Positions 50,374 to 59,398 of a stretch of DNA of 64,000 bases are shown piece after piece. This stretch comes from Alcanivorax sp. DSM 26293. GTDB taxonomy: Bacteria; Pseudomonadota; Gammaproteobacteria; Pseudomonadales; Alcanivoracaceae. The stretch is taken from NCBI RefSeq assembly GCF_900107995.1, contig NZ_FNUM01000001.1, positions 631,695 through 695,694 of the forward strand, in the 5' to 3' direction. How positions within the stretch are numbered: position 1 is the first letter of the stretch; each line of letters opens with the position of its first letter. A program made the translations under genes and the position numbers. Under the pieces are notes generated by a model that saw only the letters and a program-made list of their open reading frames with translations, was not told the origin of the DNA and ran no database searches.

Positions 50374-51411
50374 ATGGAATATCGCCGTCTTGGACGCACC
50401 GACCTGAAGGTCAGCAGTCTGTGTCTGGGAACCATGACCTGGGGAAGCCAGAACACTGCCGAAGAGGGTCATGCCCAGATGGACATGGCGCTGGACCACG
50501 GCATCAATTTTTTTGATACCGCCGAGATGTATGCCGTGCCGGCCAGCCCGGTGACCTCATTCCGCACCGAAACCATCATCGGCGACTGGTTTGCCCGCAC
50601 CGGCCATCGGGACAAGGTGATCCTGGCCACCAAGGCCGCCGGCCCGGGCGACTATGTGAAGCATATCCGCGGCGGCCCCCGTTTCAGTGCGCAGAGCCTG
50701 CAAAGTGCCGTGGAAGGGAGCCTGAAGCGCCTGCAGACCGAAGTCATCGACCTGTACCAGCTCCACTGGCCGGAGCGCACCACCAACTACTTTGGCCGGC
50801 TGGGCTACAAGCACCGGGACGGGGAGGACGGTATTGCCATCAGCGACACGGTGGCCGCCCTCAAGCAATTGGTGGATGCCGGCAAGATCCGCCATTGGGG
50901 CCTCTCCAATGAAACCCCCTGGGGCACCATGACCTTTCTACGCGAAGCCGAAAAAGTCGGTCTGGCGCCACCGGTGAGCATCCAGAACCCCTACTCCCTG
51001 CTGAACCGCAGCTTTGAAGTGGGCCTGGCGGAAATCGCCCATCGCGAGCACGTCGGCTTACTGGCCTACTCTCCCCTGGCTTTTGGCATGCTGACCGGGA
51101 AATACCGCAACAACCAGTGGCCGAAGGGGGCCCGGCTCACCGAGGTCAAACAATTCAGCCGCTATACCAACGATCAGGCCAGCGCCGCCACCGAGGCCTA
51201 CTGCCAGCTGGCAGAGCAGCGCGGCCTCAGCCCCACCCAGCTGGCCCTGCAGTTCGTCACCACCCGCCCCTTTGTCACCAGCAATATTATTGGTGCCACC
51301 AGCCTGTCCCAGCTGGAAGAAAACCTGAAAAGTGTCGATCTGCCCTGGGACCGGGAGCTGGAAAAAGCGCTCGATGCCATCCATACCCGCTTCCCTTACC
51401 CGGCGCCCTGA
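50374..51411 (+). CDS. aldo/keto reductase, Tas-like
   Basis: NADPH-dependent aldo-keto reductase of 345 residues with a TIM barrel fold. MEYRRLGRTDLKVSSLCLGT, FFDTAEMYAVP (catalytic Asp and Tyr), LATKAAGPG (catalytic Lys), LYQLHWPERTTNYFG and WGLSNETPWG resemble E. coli Tas. The physiological substrate is unknown. GGATAAGGAG lies before the ATG. It is transcribed alone, away from rplM. Confidence 0.92.
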   Translation: MEYRRLGRTDLKVSSLCLGTMTWGSQNTAEEGHAQMDMALDHGINFFDTAEMYAVPASPVTSFRTETIIGDWFARTGHRDKVILATKAAGPGDYVKHIRGGPRFSAQSLQSAVEGSLKRLQTEVIDLYQLHWPERTTNYFGRLGYKHRDGEDGIAISDTVAALKQLVDAGKIRHWGLSNETPWGTMTFLREAEKVGLAPPVSIQNPYSLLNRSFEVGLAEIAHREHVGLLAYSPLAFGMLTGKYRNNQWPKGARLTEVKQFSRYTNDQASAATEAYCQLAEQRGLSPTQLALQFVTTRPFVTSNIIGATSLSQLEENLKSVDLPWDRELEKALDAIHTRFPYPAP

Positions 51412-51481
51412 TACCAGGCAACCCTCCGCGTCCAATTCGTGGACGCGGAGTTTCACGCCTGAAGGCCTTAATACACCTCCA

Positions 51482-51644
51482 CTGTAGGAGTTCCCATCCT
51501 GGGGACGAACCGAGCGCAGCGAGGCAACAGCGGTTTCAAAAACCCTGTTCTTCCAGAAACCTGTCGAGCGCTGACATCCCTGATCGCCCTGCGGGCGATT
51601 TCCACGCTAGCGCGTGGTTCGCGCCTCGAGAGCCGCTCCTACAG
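51482..51644. repeat. REP-like inverted pair
   Basis: CTGTAGGAG at the left and CTCCTACAG at the right frame the region. The right end reads, in reverse, CTGTAGGAGCGGCTCTCGAG, the form of REP sequences common in pseudomonads. Inside, ATCGCCCTGCGGGCGAT and CCACGCTAGCGCGTGG form two more hairpins. The 330-base gap holds this and a TetR operator candidate, and no gene. Confidence 0.7.
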
Positions 51645-51708
51645 CGAAGCCACAACCCTCTCCCAGCTAACGAATAACCATTGACGATACAGCATCAGCC
51701 ATGCCAAT

Positions 51709-51723
51709 GTTAACGCCGTTAAC
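51709..51723. promoter_or_regulatory. candidate TetR-type operator
   Basis: GTTAAC-GCC-GTTAAC, a symmetric 15-base site 18 bases before the TetR-family ATG. Suits autorepression of the following operon. Confidence 0.5.
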
Positions 51724-51741
51724 TTCGGCAAACGAGAAATC

Positions 51742-52356
51742 ATGGCACGCACGGCATACCACCATGGCGATCTATCCCAGCAGGCCCACCAGCAGGCCCT
51801 GGCGACCCTGCGTGAGCAAGGCGACGGCGCCATCAGCCTGCGCGCCCTGGCCAGGCAGCTTGGCGTCAGCGCGCCGGCGCTCTACCGCCACTATGCCGAC
51901 CGGGAAAGTCTTCTGGCCGAACTGGCCATCAGCGGCTTCCAGGCCCTGCGTCAGCGGCTATTGGCGGTGAACCAGCAGGACAGCCGCAAGGCCCTCATCG
52001 GTATCGGCCTGGCCTACGTGGCCTTCGCTCGCGACGAGCCCAATCTGTACCGACTCATGTTCGGCGGGCGAGTGTTGCCGCGTGGCGCCCACCCGCGACT
52101 GGATCAGGCCGGACTGGCCGCCTTCCAGGTACTGGAAGACACCGTGGCAAACGGCCAGCAGCGGGGTTATCTGAAAGCAGCCCCCCTGTCCTTGCTCACC
52201 GCCGCCGCCTGGTCCCTGGTACACGGACTGTCGCAACTGACCATCGACGGGCATCTGCCCGGCCCTGATAGCGAACCGCAACTGGCCGCAGGCATCACCG
52301 CCCTGCTGCTGGACGGCAGCGTTGAACGGACTACCAACAAGGAACCCAGCCCATGA
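51742..52356 (+). CDS. TetR/AcrR family transcriptional regulator
   Basis: Ligand-responsive repressor of 204 residues. The N-terminal helix-turn-helix (ISLRALARQLGVSAPALYRH then YADRESLL) is standard. The C-terminal ligand domain contains AFARDEPNLYRLMFGG, seen in a TetR subgroup linked to lipid genes. It overlaps the FAD oxidoreductase gene by four bases, so the three genes after the operator are probably one operon. The ligand is unknown. Confidence 0.92.
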   Translation: MARTAYHHGDLSQQAHQQALATLREQGDGAISLRALARQLGVSAPALYRHYADRESLLAELAISGFQALRQRLLAVNQQDSRKALIGIGLAYVAFARDEPNLYRLMFGGRVLPRGAHPRLDQAGLAAFQVLEDTVANGQQRGYLKAAPLSLLTAAAWSLVHGLSQLTIDGHLPGPDSEPQLAAGITALLLDGSVERTTNKEPSP

Positions 52357-53978
52357 GCAGCCCCACACCCAGTACCCTGCGCGTTGGTCGACGTTACCGG
52401 GCCAACCGCCTGGAAGGCCCCTATGACGCCATCGTCATCGGCTCCGGTATTGGCGGCCTGACCGCCGCCGCCTGCCTGAGCAAAATGGGCAAGAAGGTAA
52501 TCGTGCTTGAACAGCACTACACCGCCGGCGGCTTCACCCACAGCTATGACCGCAATGGCTACGAATGGGATGTGGGGGTCCACTACATCGGCGACATGGG
52601 CGCCAAACACACCCTGGCCCGCCGCCTGTTTGACTATGTTACCGACGGCCAACTGCAATGGGCGGCCATGGACGATCACTATGACCGACTCTTTATCGGC
52701 GATCGCCAGATCGATCTGGTCGCCGGGCCCGAGGCTTTTGCCAAGGAACTGAAAAGCCAGTTTCCCGGTGAGGAGCAGGCCATCGACAGCTATCTGGATT
52801 ATCTCTCCCGGGTGGCAAAGGCCATGCCCGGTGTCACCCTGGCCAAGGTACTGCCGAACCTGATGGCCGGCCCGTTCCGGTATCTGGCCCGCCGCAAGGC
52901 CCCCGACTTTCTCAACCGCACTACCCGGGAAGTACTGGAAACCCTCACCGGCAACCAGGAATTGATCGCTGCCCTGACCGGCCAGTGGGGCGACAACGGC
53001 CTGGTGCCCGATGACTCCAGCTTTATCATCCACGCCCTGATCGCCCGACATTATCTCTATGGTGGCTACTATCCGGTGGGCGGCGCCTCGGAAATGGCCA
53101 AGACCATTATCCCGGTGATCCAGCAAGGCGGCGGCGATGTGTTCACCTATGCGGACGTGAAGGAAATCCTGATCGAAAACGGCAAGGCCGTGGGGGTGCG
53201 CATGGCCGACGGCCAGGCCATCCACGCCCCCGCCGTGATCAGCAACGCCGGCGTCTTCAATACCTTCGGGCCACTGCTGCCGAATAACGCGCCCCACAAG
53301 GCGTTCTACCAGAACAAACTGGGGCAGGTGCAACGCTCCATGGCCAGCGTCTGCCTGTATATTGGCCTCCAGGACACGGCGGAGAACCTGGCGCTGCCGA
53401 AAACCAACTTCTGGATCTACCCGGGTGCAGATTACCGTGGCCAGGTTGAGAATTTTCTCGCCGCCCCGGACAGCCACGATATTCCGCTCACCTATATCTC
53501 CTTTCCCTCCGCCAAGGATCCCAGCTTCGCGGAGCGCTACCCGGGCCGGGCCACTATCGAGATCGTGGCACCGGGGCCATTCGAGTGGTATCAGGACTGG
53601 GCGGACCAGCCCTGGGGTAAACGCGGGCAGGATTACGAGGCAAAGAAGGACGCCTATGCCCAGCGTCTGCTGGAAAAGCTCTACGAAAAGATGCCCCATT
53701 TACGAGGCAAGGTGGATTACTACGAACTGTCCACGCCCTTGTCCACGGACTATTTCTGCCGCTACAGCACCGGCGAGATCTACGGACTGGACCACACGCC
53801 AGAACGGTTTGAGCAGGACTGGCTGAAACCGAAGACCCGCCTCCCGGGCCTCTACCTGACCGGCCAGGACATCATGACCTGCGGCGTGGTTGGCGCCATG
53901 ATCGGCGGCCTGCTCACCACCGTTGCCGTGAGCGGCCTGAAAGGCCTGCCGCTGGCCAAGAAAATGTTTGTGGGGTAA
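52353..53978 (+). CDS. FAD-dependent oxidoreductase, retinol saturase / phytoene desaturase-like
   Basis: A 541-residue flavoprotein. The Rossmann dinucleotide motif is GSGIGGLTAAACLSKMGKKV near residue 31, followed by VLEQHYTAGGFTHSY and DVGVHYIGDMG. GGYYPVGGASEMAKTIIPVI and the C-terminal LYLTGQDIMTCGVVGAMIGG place it with all-trans-retinol 13,14-reductase and carotenoid isomerase relatives. No carotenoid genes lie nearby, so a lipid or polyprenoid substrate is possible. Coupled to the TetR gene. Confidence 0.88.
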   Translation: MSSPTPSTLRVGRRYRANRLEGPYDAIVIGSGIGGLTAAACLSKMGKKVIVLEQHYTAGGFTHSYDRNGYEWDVGVHYIGDMGAKHTLARRLFDYVTDGQLQWAAMDDHYDRLFIGDRQIDLVAGPEAFAKELKSQFPGEEQAIDSYLDYLSRVAKAMPGVTLAKVLPNLMAGPFRYLARRKAPDFLNRTTREVLETLTGNQELIAALTGQWGDNGLVPDDSSFIIHALIARHYLYGGYYPVGGASEMAKTIIPVIQQGGGDVFTYADVKEILIENGKAVGVRMADGQAIHAPAVISNAGVFNTFGPLLPNNAPHKAFYQNKLGQVQRSMASVCLYIGLQDTAENLALPKTNFWIYPGADYRGQVENFLAAPDSHDIPLTYISFPSAKDPSFAERYPGRATIEIVAPGPFEWYQDWADQPWGKRGQDYEAKKDAYAQRLLEKLYEKMPHLRGKVDYYELSTPLSTDYFCRYSTGEIYGLDHTPERFEQDWLKPKTRLPGLYLTGQDIMTCGVVGAMIGGLLTTVAVSGLKGLPLAKKMFVG

Positions 53979-53981
53979 CCC

Positions 53982-54698
53982 ATGCACCTGCCCTTCTGGC
54001 TCAGTATCACCCTGCTCGCACCGCTGCTGCTCTGGCAGGGAAAACAAACCCGCCGCACCACCCCACGCTTGCCGGAGGCCCACGGCGACCCGCACGGCCA
54101 GTACGGTGACGGGGAGCCTGCATGGCAACTGCTGGTGCTCGGCGAATCCACTGCTGCCGGGGTAGGCGTAACGCATCATCAAGATGGCCTGGCCAGCCAG
54201 CTGGCCCGGCAATTACATCAACAAAGCCGGCGCACCATTGGCTGGCGCAGCCATGGCATTAACGGTATTCGCCTGCAGGCCCTGCAGGACCACCTGAAGA
54301 CCATCCAACTGGCGCCGGCAGATGCCATCCTGCTCAGCATGGGCGTCAATGACACCACCGGGCTGACACCCAGGCGCCGTTACCGTCAACAGCTGTTGGC
54401 CCTGGGCGCGCAACTGCCTGGCCCCTTGTTCCTGCTTAGCGTACCGCCCATGCACCGTTTTACCGCCCTGCCCACGCCCCTGCGGCAGCTACTGGGCTGG
54501 CGGGCCAGACAACTGGATGCCATTCAGCGGAAGCTGGCCGCGGAGCAGCCCGATGATTTTATCTATCTGGGCTACCCGGCAATGACGGATCCGACCCTGC
54601 TGGCCGAAGACGGCTATCACCCGGGCATCACGGGATACCAGGCCATGGCCACCGCGCTGGCGCCAGCACTGACGGCGAGACTGCAGACGGCGAAGTAG
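53982..54698 (+). CDS. SGNH/GDSL hydrolase family protein
   Basis: A 238-residue esterase or lipase-like protein. A hydrophobic N terminus (FWLSITLLAPLLLW) suggests a membrane anchor or signal. Block I is LVLGESTAAG (Ser56). Block III is LLSMGVNDTTGL. Block V is EDGYHPGITGY with the catalytic Asp and His. The gene begins three bases after the oxidoreductase stop, so both probably act on related lipids. The substrate is not known. Confidence 0.88.
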   Translation: MHLPFWLSITLLAPLLLWQGKQTRRTTPRLPEAHGDPHGQYGDGEPAWQLLVLGESTAAGVGVTHHQDGLASQLARQLHQQSRRTIGWRSHGINGIRLQALQDHLKTIQLAPADAILLSMGVNDTTGLTPRRRYRQQLLALGAQLPGPLFLLSVPPMHRFTALPTPLRQLLGWRARQLDAIQRKLAAEQPDDFIYLGYPAMTDPTLLAEDGYHPGITGYQAMATALAPALTARLQTAK

Positions 54699-54725
54699 AG
54701 CAGATTCCGCGTGATGGACGAACAT

Positions 54726-54755
54726 AAAAAAAGGCCCTGCTTGCAGGGCCTTTTT
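54726..54755. terminator. bidirectional terminator between SGNH and FadL genes
   Basis: AAAAGGCCCTGC and GCAGGGCCTTTT with A and T runs, between convergent genes. Confidence 0.9.
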
Positions 54756-54775
54756 GGGTGGGACGAAGCTAGCGA

Positions 54776-56020
54776 TCAGAAGCGGTAGCTCAGCTGCGCG
54801 CCGATCACATCCGCATCCAGTTCGTAGGTGCCTTTCAGCGGTACGCCTTTGTCCGCCCGGTTGATATCCGCATCTTCCACAAAGATATGCGCATAACCCA
54901 CGTCGATGGTCATGTTCTCCACCGGCGTGAAGCCCGCACCCAGGGTCAACCAGACCCGGTCAGAATCCGGAGAGATGGCTGAGCGGTTATCCGTACCCTG
55001 AGTGGACTCCTCCTGCGCCACACCGGCACGCAGTACCGTGGTGTCATTCATGGCGTGACGAACACCCAGGGAGTAACGGACAGTGTTTTCCCAATCGAAG
55101 GTTTCCACTGCGGGGTTCGGGAGCGGAGCGGGACCAGCATGATCAATTTCCAGCTTGTCCAGACTGCTCCACTCCATCCACTCAACACCCATCAGGATCT
55201 GGGTGCGATCAGACAGATCACCCGCATAGGAAAGCTGCAGGGAAGCTGGCAGATCTACGGATGTTTCACCTTCGTAGGTTCCTGCCAGGGGACCCGCAAC
55301 CACCGGGTTAAAAGTGATATCACCTTCCACGTCATAATCAATCTTGGAGCGGTATGCGACACCGAAATGGTTGTTGTCATCCGGGCTATAGGTCAGCCCC
55401 AGGTTCCAGCCATAACTATCATCGTCACCTTCCAGTCGTGTTCCGGCATTACGAATATCGGCATCAAGACGCTGATAGCTGACACCTACACCCACATTCA
55501 GGTTATCTGTCACCTGAATACCCAGAGACGGATTCACGTTGTAAGTTTTCAGGTCTGACTCGGTTGCGTAAAAATCACCGCTACCAGTGCCCAAGGGGCT
55601 GATGGCATTACCCCAGTTGTCTTCATACTCGATTTTGGTACCAAAGGGAGCATTCACCCCCAAACCAAAGGTCATCATGTCGCTGATCGGCACAGCCATG
55701 AAAAGACTGCCCACGAATGGCTCCACATCATCAAAGTCTCCCGGTGCATTTCCAAAAGGCGTTGTGGAAGCATCGCCTTTGAAAGTGGTATCAATCCACA
55801 CCTGATGAACTGCAGCAGAAAGCTCTGCCTGCTTCAGCCCCGCCAGAGTAGCCGGGTTGTACCATTGGTTAGAGGCGTTCTCGCTCAGTACACCGGCACC
55901 GGCGTAAGCGGTACCCAGAGCGGACACGGATTGGTAGGACACAGAAAAGCCACTTGCCGCCGCATGCCCGGCAACCAGGCTCAATGCGGAACCGACAAGT
56001 ACGGCACCTGTTTTTTTCAT
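54776..56020 (-). CDS. fadL: FadL/OmpP1/TodX family outer membrane channel
   Basis: Outer membrane beta barrel for long-chain fatty acid or hydrocarbon uptake. A signal peptide ends AGHAAASG, followed by FSVSYQSVSALGTAYAGAG, the FadL N-terminal hatch. NQWYNPATLAGL with its NPA motif is typical. The last residues end in aromatic YRF, as needed for barrel assembly. The protein has 414 residues. GAGGGAGAG precedes the ATG. Several FadL paralogues may exist, so specificity is not assigned. Confidence 0.93.
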   Translation of the reverse strand: MKKTGAVLVGSALSLVAGHAAASGFSVSYQSVSALGTAYAGAGVLSENASNQWYNPATLAGLKQAELSAAVHQVWIDTTFKGDASTTPFGNAPGDFDDVEPFVGSLFMAVPISDMMTFGLGVNAPFGTKIEYEDNWGNAISPLGTGSGDFYATESDLKTYNVNPSLGIQVTDNLNVGVGVSYQRLDADIRNAGTRLEGDDDSYGWNLGLTYSPDDNNHFGVAYRSKIDYDVEGDITFNPVVAGPLAGTYEGETSVDLPASLQLSYAGDLSDRTQILMGVEWMEWSSLDKLEIDHAGPAPLPNPAVETFDWENTVRYSLGVRHAMNDTTVLRAGVAQEESTQGTDNRSAISPDSDRVWLTLGAGFTPVENMTIDVGYAHIFVEDADINRADKGVPLKGTYELDADVIGAQLSYRF

Positions 56021-56082
56021 GATTTCTCTCCCTCTTCCTCGCAAAGTAATGCTGTCGTTATAAGTAAAAGATCAGCAGCCCA

Positions 56083-56112
56083 CTTATACACAATAGGCCA
56101 TGATACAAGCAA
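56083..56112 (-). promoter_or_regulatory. candidate promoter of the FadL gene
   Basis: TTGCTT and TATAAG on the minus strand, 18 bases apart, about 60-90 bases before the ATG. Confidence 0.45.
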
Positions 56113-56156
56113 GGAATCGCGTTCAGTCAGGCTTTCACGTCAGCAGGGAGAAGAAA

Positions 56157-56180
56157 AAAGGGCAGCGAACGCTGCCCTTT
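56157..56180 (-). terminator. terminator after the acyl-CoA dehydrogenase gene
   Basis: AAAGGGCAGCG and CGCTGCCCTTT with flanking A and T runs. It separates the dehydrogenase from the FadL gene downstream. Confidence 0.85.
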
Positions 56181-56206
56181 CTTTTTTTACAATCACACGA
56201 CCGGTT

Positions 56207-57352
56207 TCAGTCCGCCAGAACGGCCTTGGCAATGATCGTTTTCATGATTTCATTGGTGCCGCCATAGATCCGCTGCACCCGTGAATCGGCAAACATGCGC
56301 GCTACCGGATACTCCCACATATAGCCGTATCCACCGTGCAATTGCACGCATTCGTCAATTACCTCGCACTGCAGATCGGTAATGTAATACTTGGCGGCCG
56401 CCGCGGTGGGGATGTCCAGTTCCTTTTTCAGATGCAGTTCCAGGCAGCGGTCCACATAGGCGCGGGCCACTTCCAGTTTGGTGTGCATCTCGGCAATTTT
56501 GAACTGGGTGTTCTGAAAAGCAGCCACCGGCTTACCAAAAGCTTTACGTTCTTTTACATAGTTGATGGTATGTTCCAGGGCCGCTTCCGCCATTGCCAGA
56601 CCACCAATGGCGATGCCCAAGCGCTCCTGCGGCAGTTCCTGCATCAGGTAGATAAAGCCCATGCCCTCTTCACCCAGCAGGTTTTCGGCTGGCACCTTCA
56701 CGTCCTGGAAGAACAATTCGGAGGTATCCTGGGCTTTCATGCCCACTTTCTTCAGGTTGGTGCCCTTCTCGAAACCTTCGGAATCGGTTTCCACCACAAA
56801 CAGGCTGATACCCTTGGCGCCCTTGGACGGATCCGTCTTTGCCACGACGATCACGATATCCGCGTTCTGGCCATTGGTAATAAAGGTTTTGGAGCCGTTC
56901 AGGATGTAGTGGTCGCCCTCTTTGACCGCAGAGGTCTTCACGCCCTGCAGATCCGAACCGGCACCCGGCTCGGTCATGGCGATGGCACCGATCATTTCAC
57001 CGGTGACCATTTTCGGCAGGTATTTCTGCTTGAGAACTTCAGAGCCATTGTGCTCGATGTAAGGCGCCACGATTTCCGTGTGCAGCCCCCAGCCAATGCC
57101 GGTCAGACCCAGCCGGGACACTTCCTCGCCAATCACCACACTATAGAGAAAATCGGCCCCGATACCGCCGTACTCCTCACTCACCATGGGGCACAGAAAA
57201 CCCTGCTCACCCGCTTTGAGCCATACCTCTTTGGGAACAACACCGGTTTGCTCCCACTCTTCGTGATGAGGTACTGCCTCATTTTCGAGGAATTTGCGCA
57301 CGGTTGCGCGGAAGGTCTCATGGTCGGAACTGAACAGCGTACGGGGAATCAT
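56207..57352 (-). CDS. acyl-CoA dehydrogenase, long-chain type
   Basis: FAD enzyme that catalyses the first step of beta-oxidation. The protein has 381 residues. FAD and substrate motifs are AIAMTEPGAGSDLQG, NGSKTFITNGQNADI, VKERKAFGKPVAAFQNTQFK and LHGGYGYMWEYPVARMFAD. The C-terminal motif is IYGGTNEIMK, with Gly where medium-chain enzymes carry the catalytic Glu. As in long-chain and isovaleryl types, the base would be the Glu in AALEHTINYV (about residue 245). It lies beside the FadL channel, suggesting a fatty acid uptake and oxidation pair. Confidence 0.94.
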   Translation of the reverse strand: MIPRTLFSSDHETFRATVRKFLENEAVPHHEEWEQTGVVPKEVWLKAGEQGFLCPMVSEEYGGIGADFLYSVVIGEEVSRLGLTGIGWGLHTEIVAPYIEHNGSEVLKQKYLPKMVTGEMIGAIAMTEPGAGSDLQGVKTSAVKEGDHYILNGSKTFITNGQNADIVIVVAKTDPSKGAKGISLFVVETDSEGFEKGTNLKKVGMKAQDTSELFFQDVKVPAENLLGEEGMGFIYLMQELPQERLGIAIGGLAMAEAALEHTINYVKERKAFGKPVAAFQNTQFKIAEMHTKLEVARAYVDRCLELHLKKELDIPTAAAAKYYITDLQCEVIDECVQLHGGYGYMWEYPVARMFADSRVQRIYGGTNEIMKTIIAKAVLAD

Positions 57353-57509
57353 GATGCTCTCCGGAGTCAGGTTATCAGGGGTAGCCCCGATACCGGGCTC
57401 GGCCGGGGCACAGAATGACGCATTCTGTGCACTGGTGCTGCCAGCGGGCAATGACCGAAATGTTCACCACCAGACCGTGATGACAATTCCGGCCAATGAC
57501 GACTTGCTC

Positions 57510-58592
57510 TCAGGCCCGGTGCTCACGCCCCAGATACTCGGAGGACTGCATTTCCTGAAGACGGGAACGGGTGCGCTCGAATTCGAAGTCAAGGCGCCCA
57601 CCGGCATAGAGATCTTCGATGGGCACTTCTGCGGTAACCACCAGCTTCACCGCCCGGTCGTAGAACTCGTCCACAAGGTTGATGAAACGCCGGGCCATGT
57701 CATCCTTGCCGGCCCCCATCTGCTCCACATTGGAGACCAGTACGGTATGAAACTCCCGCGCCACTTCGATGTAATCGGTCTGGCTACGCGGACCATCACA
57801 GAGGGCCTTGAATTCAAACCACACCACATCATCCGCGCACATGACCGAGGGAATCTTGCGCCCCTCGATCAGCACGTTGCCGTGATCACGATGCCGGGAA
57901 TGATCCGGTTCCAGGGTACGGAAACGTTCGCGGAGAAATTCATCCGCCGCCTTGCCCAACGGACAATGGTACAGCTCGGCCTGTTCCAGTAGCCGCAGAC
58001 GGTAGTCATTGCCGCCATCCACGTTGAGGACCTTGGTGTACTGCTTGAGCAGATCGATGGCCGGCAGGAAACGCGCCCGTTGCAGGCCGTCCTTATAAAG
58101 ACCATCAGGCTCGATGTTGGAGGTGGCGACCAGGGTCACGCCATTGGCGAACAACTCCCCCATCAGCCCGGCCAGAATCATGGCATCGGTGATGTCAGTG
58201 ACGAAGAATTCATCAAAGCACAGCACCCGGGACTGGCTGGCGAACTTGCGGGCAATGCTCACCAGCGGATTCTTCTCCCCCTGGCGCTCTCGCATTTCCC
58301 GGTGCACCTTCTGCATGAAGCGGTGAAAGTGCATGCGACGCTTTTCCTTGAACGGCAGCGCCTGAAAAAACACATCCATCAGGTAGGTCTTGCCGCGACC
58401 GACGCCTCCCCACATGTACAGGCCGGTAAGCGCGCGGGGCTTGCGAAAACGTGACAACAAGCCACCGCCAGCCGGCTCTGCCAGCAAGCGGTGATACAGC
58501 GCATCCAGTTCTTCCACCGCCCTTTGCTGGGCCGGGTCCTGGAAAAAGTCGTCACTCTGGAGATCGGCTTGGTACTGTTCAAGAGGCGTCAT
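57510..58592 (-). CDS. zapE: cell division ATPase ZapE (AFG1-like)
   Basis: Cytosolic ATPase of the AFG1/ZapE family; ZapE of E. coli interacts with FtsZ. The protein has 360 residues. Walker A GGVGRGKTYLMD begins at about residue 62. RRMHFHRFMQKVH, LCFDEFFVTDITDAM (Walker B) and LVATSNIEPDGLYKDGLQR are typical. I used the ATG giving MTPLEQYQADL and rejected a TTG 15 codons upstream. Confidence 0.95.
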   Translation of the reverse strand: MTPLEQYQADLQSDDFFQDPAQQRAVEELDALYHRLLAEPAGGGLLSRFRKPRALTGLYMWGGVGRGKTYLMDVFFQALPFKEKRRMHFHRFMQKVHREMRERQGEKNPLVSIARKFASQSRVLCFDEFFVTDITDAMILAGLMGELFANGVTLVATSNIEPDGLYKDGLQRARFLPAIDLLKQYTKVLNVDGGNDYRLRLLEQAELYHCPLGKAADEFLRERFRTLEPDHSRHRDHGNVLIEGRKIPSVMCADDVVWFEFKALCDGPRSQTDYIEVAREFHTVLVSNVEQMGAGKDDMARRFINLVDEFYDRAVKLVVTAEVPIEDLYAGGRLDFEFERTRSRLQEMQSSEYLGREHRA

Positions 58593-58653
58593 GGGACTCG
58601 GGGCCTGCTGCTCGGACGGGGCAATGTAGCGTCGCAAGGACTGGCTGACAACA

Positions 58654-59289
58654 TCAGGCAGGCAAATGGCTGGCGGCAGCCTGTTTCAGCTCCACCAGTT
58701 TGCCATGGAAGAAATGCCCGCAATCCGGGAAACGGATCAGATCCGGCGCCAGCGGCGTGGCGTCAACCCAACGAAACACCTGCTCCGCCGGCACCACTTC
58801 ATCATCCTCACCCTGGACCACGGTCACCGGGCAGCCGGTCTGTTCGATCTCATCAAAGGGGTAATGGTGGACGGGAGGCGCCACCAGCAGCAACTCCCGG
58901 GCCGGCATACCATTGGCCTTGAGAATTTCTGCTCCGCGGGCGGCCACAAAACTGCCGAAGGAGAACCCGGCCAACCACAGGGGCAGATCGGGCCAGGCAT
59001 GGGTCAGCCAGCTGTGTATGGCCAGCAGGTCTTCGGTTTCCCCGATGCCATCGCTATAGGCTCCCTGGCTTTCACCAACGCCGCGGAAGTTGAACCGCAC
59101 CACCACAGCCCCCTGGTCTCGGGCCAGACGGCTCAGGCTGGTCACCACCTTGTTGTCCATGGTGCCACCAAAGAGGGGATGCGGGTGGCAGATAATGGCG
59201 ACGAACGACGGCGTTTCACTGCCCTGCTCCACCACGGCCTCCAGATTGCCCGCCGGACCGGAGAGACTTTGTCGCTGTTGTGCTGCCAT
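58654..59289 (-). CDS. alpha/beta hydrolase family protein
   Basis: A 211-residue cytosolic alpha/beta hydrolase. The N-terminal motif CHPHPLFGGTMDNKVV and RFNFRGVGESQG identify a common proteobacterial family. The catalytic Ser is in AGFSFGS (Ser110); Asp and His are expected in VQGEDDEVVPAE and DCGHFFHG. The substrate is unknown. It precedes zapE on the same strand. Confidence 0.9.
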   Translation of the reverse strand: MAAQQRQSLSGPAGNLEAVVEQGSETPSFVAIICHPHPLFGGTMDNKVVTSLSRLARDQGAVVVRFNFRGVGESQGAYSDGIGETEDLLAIHSWLTHAWPDLPLWLAGFSFGSFVAARGAEILKANGMPARELLLVAPPVHHYPFDEIEQTGCPVTVVQGEDDEVVPAEQVFRWVDATPLAPDLIRFPDCGHFFHGKLVELKQAAASHLPA

Positions 59290-59398
59290 ATTTCACCCCT
59301 GTCGCATTTCTTGCCCTGCCGACCCGCTGCTGCCCCCGGACGCAAAACCCTACGCCGCATCAAGGACATCAAAAGTATCAACAGTCCCTTACACCTTG

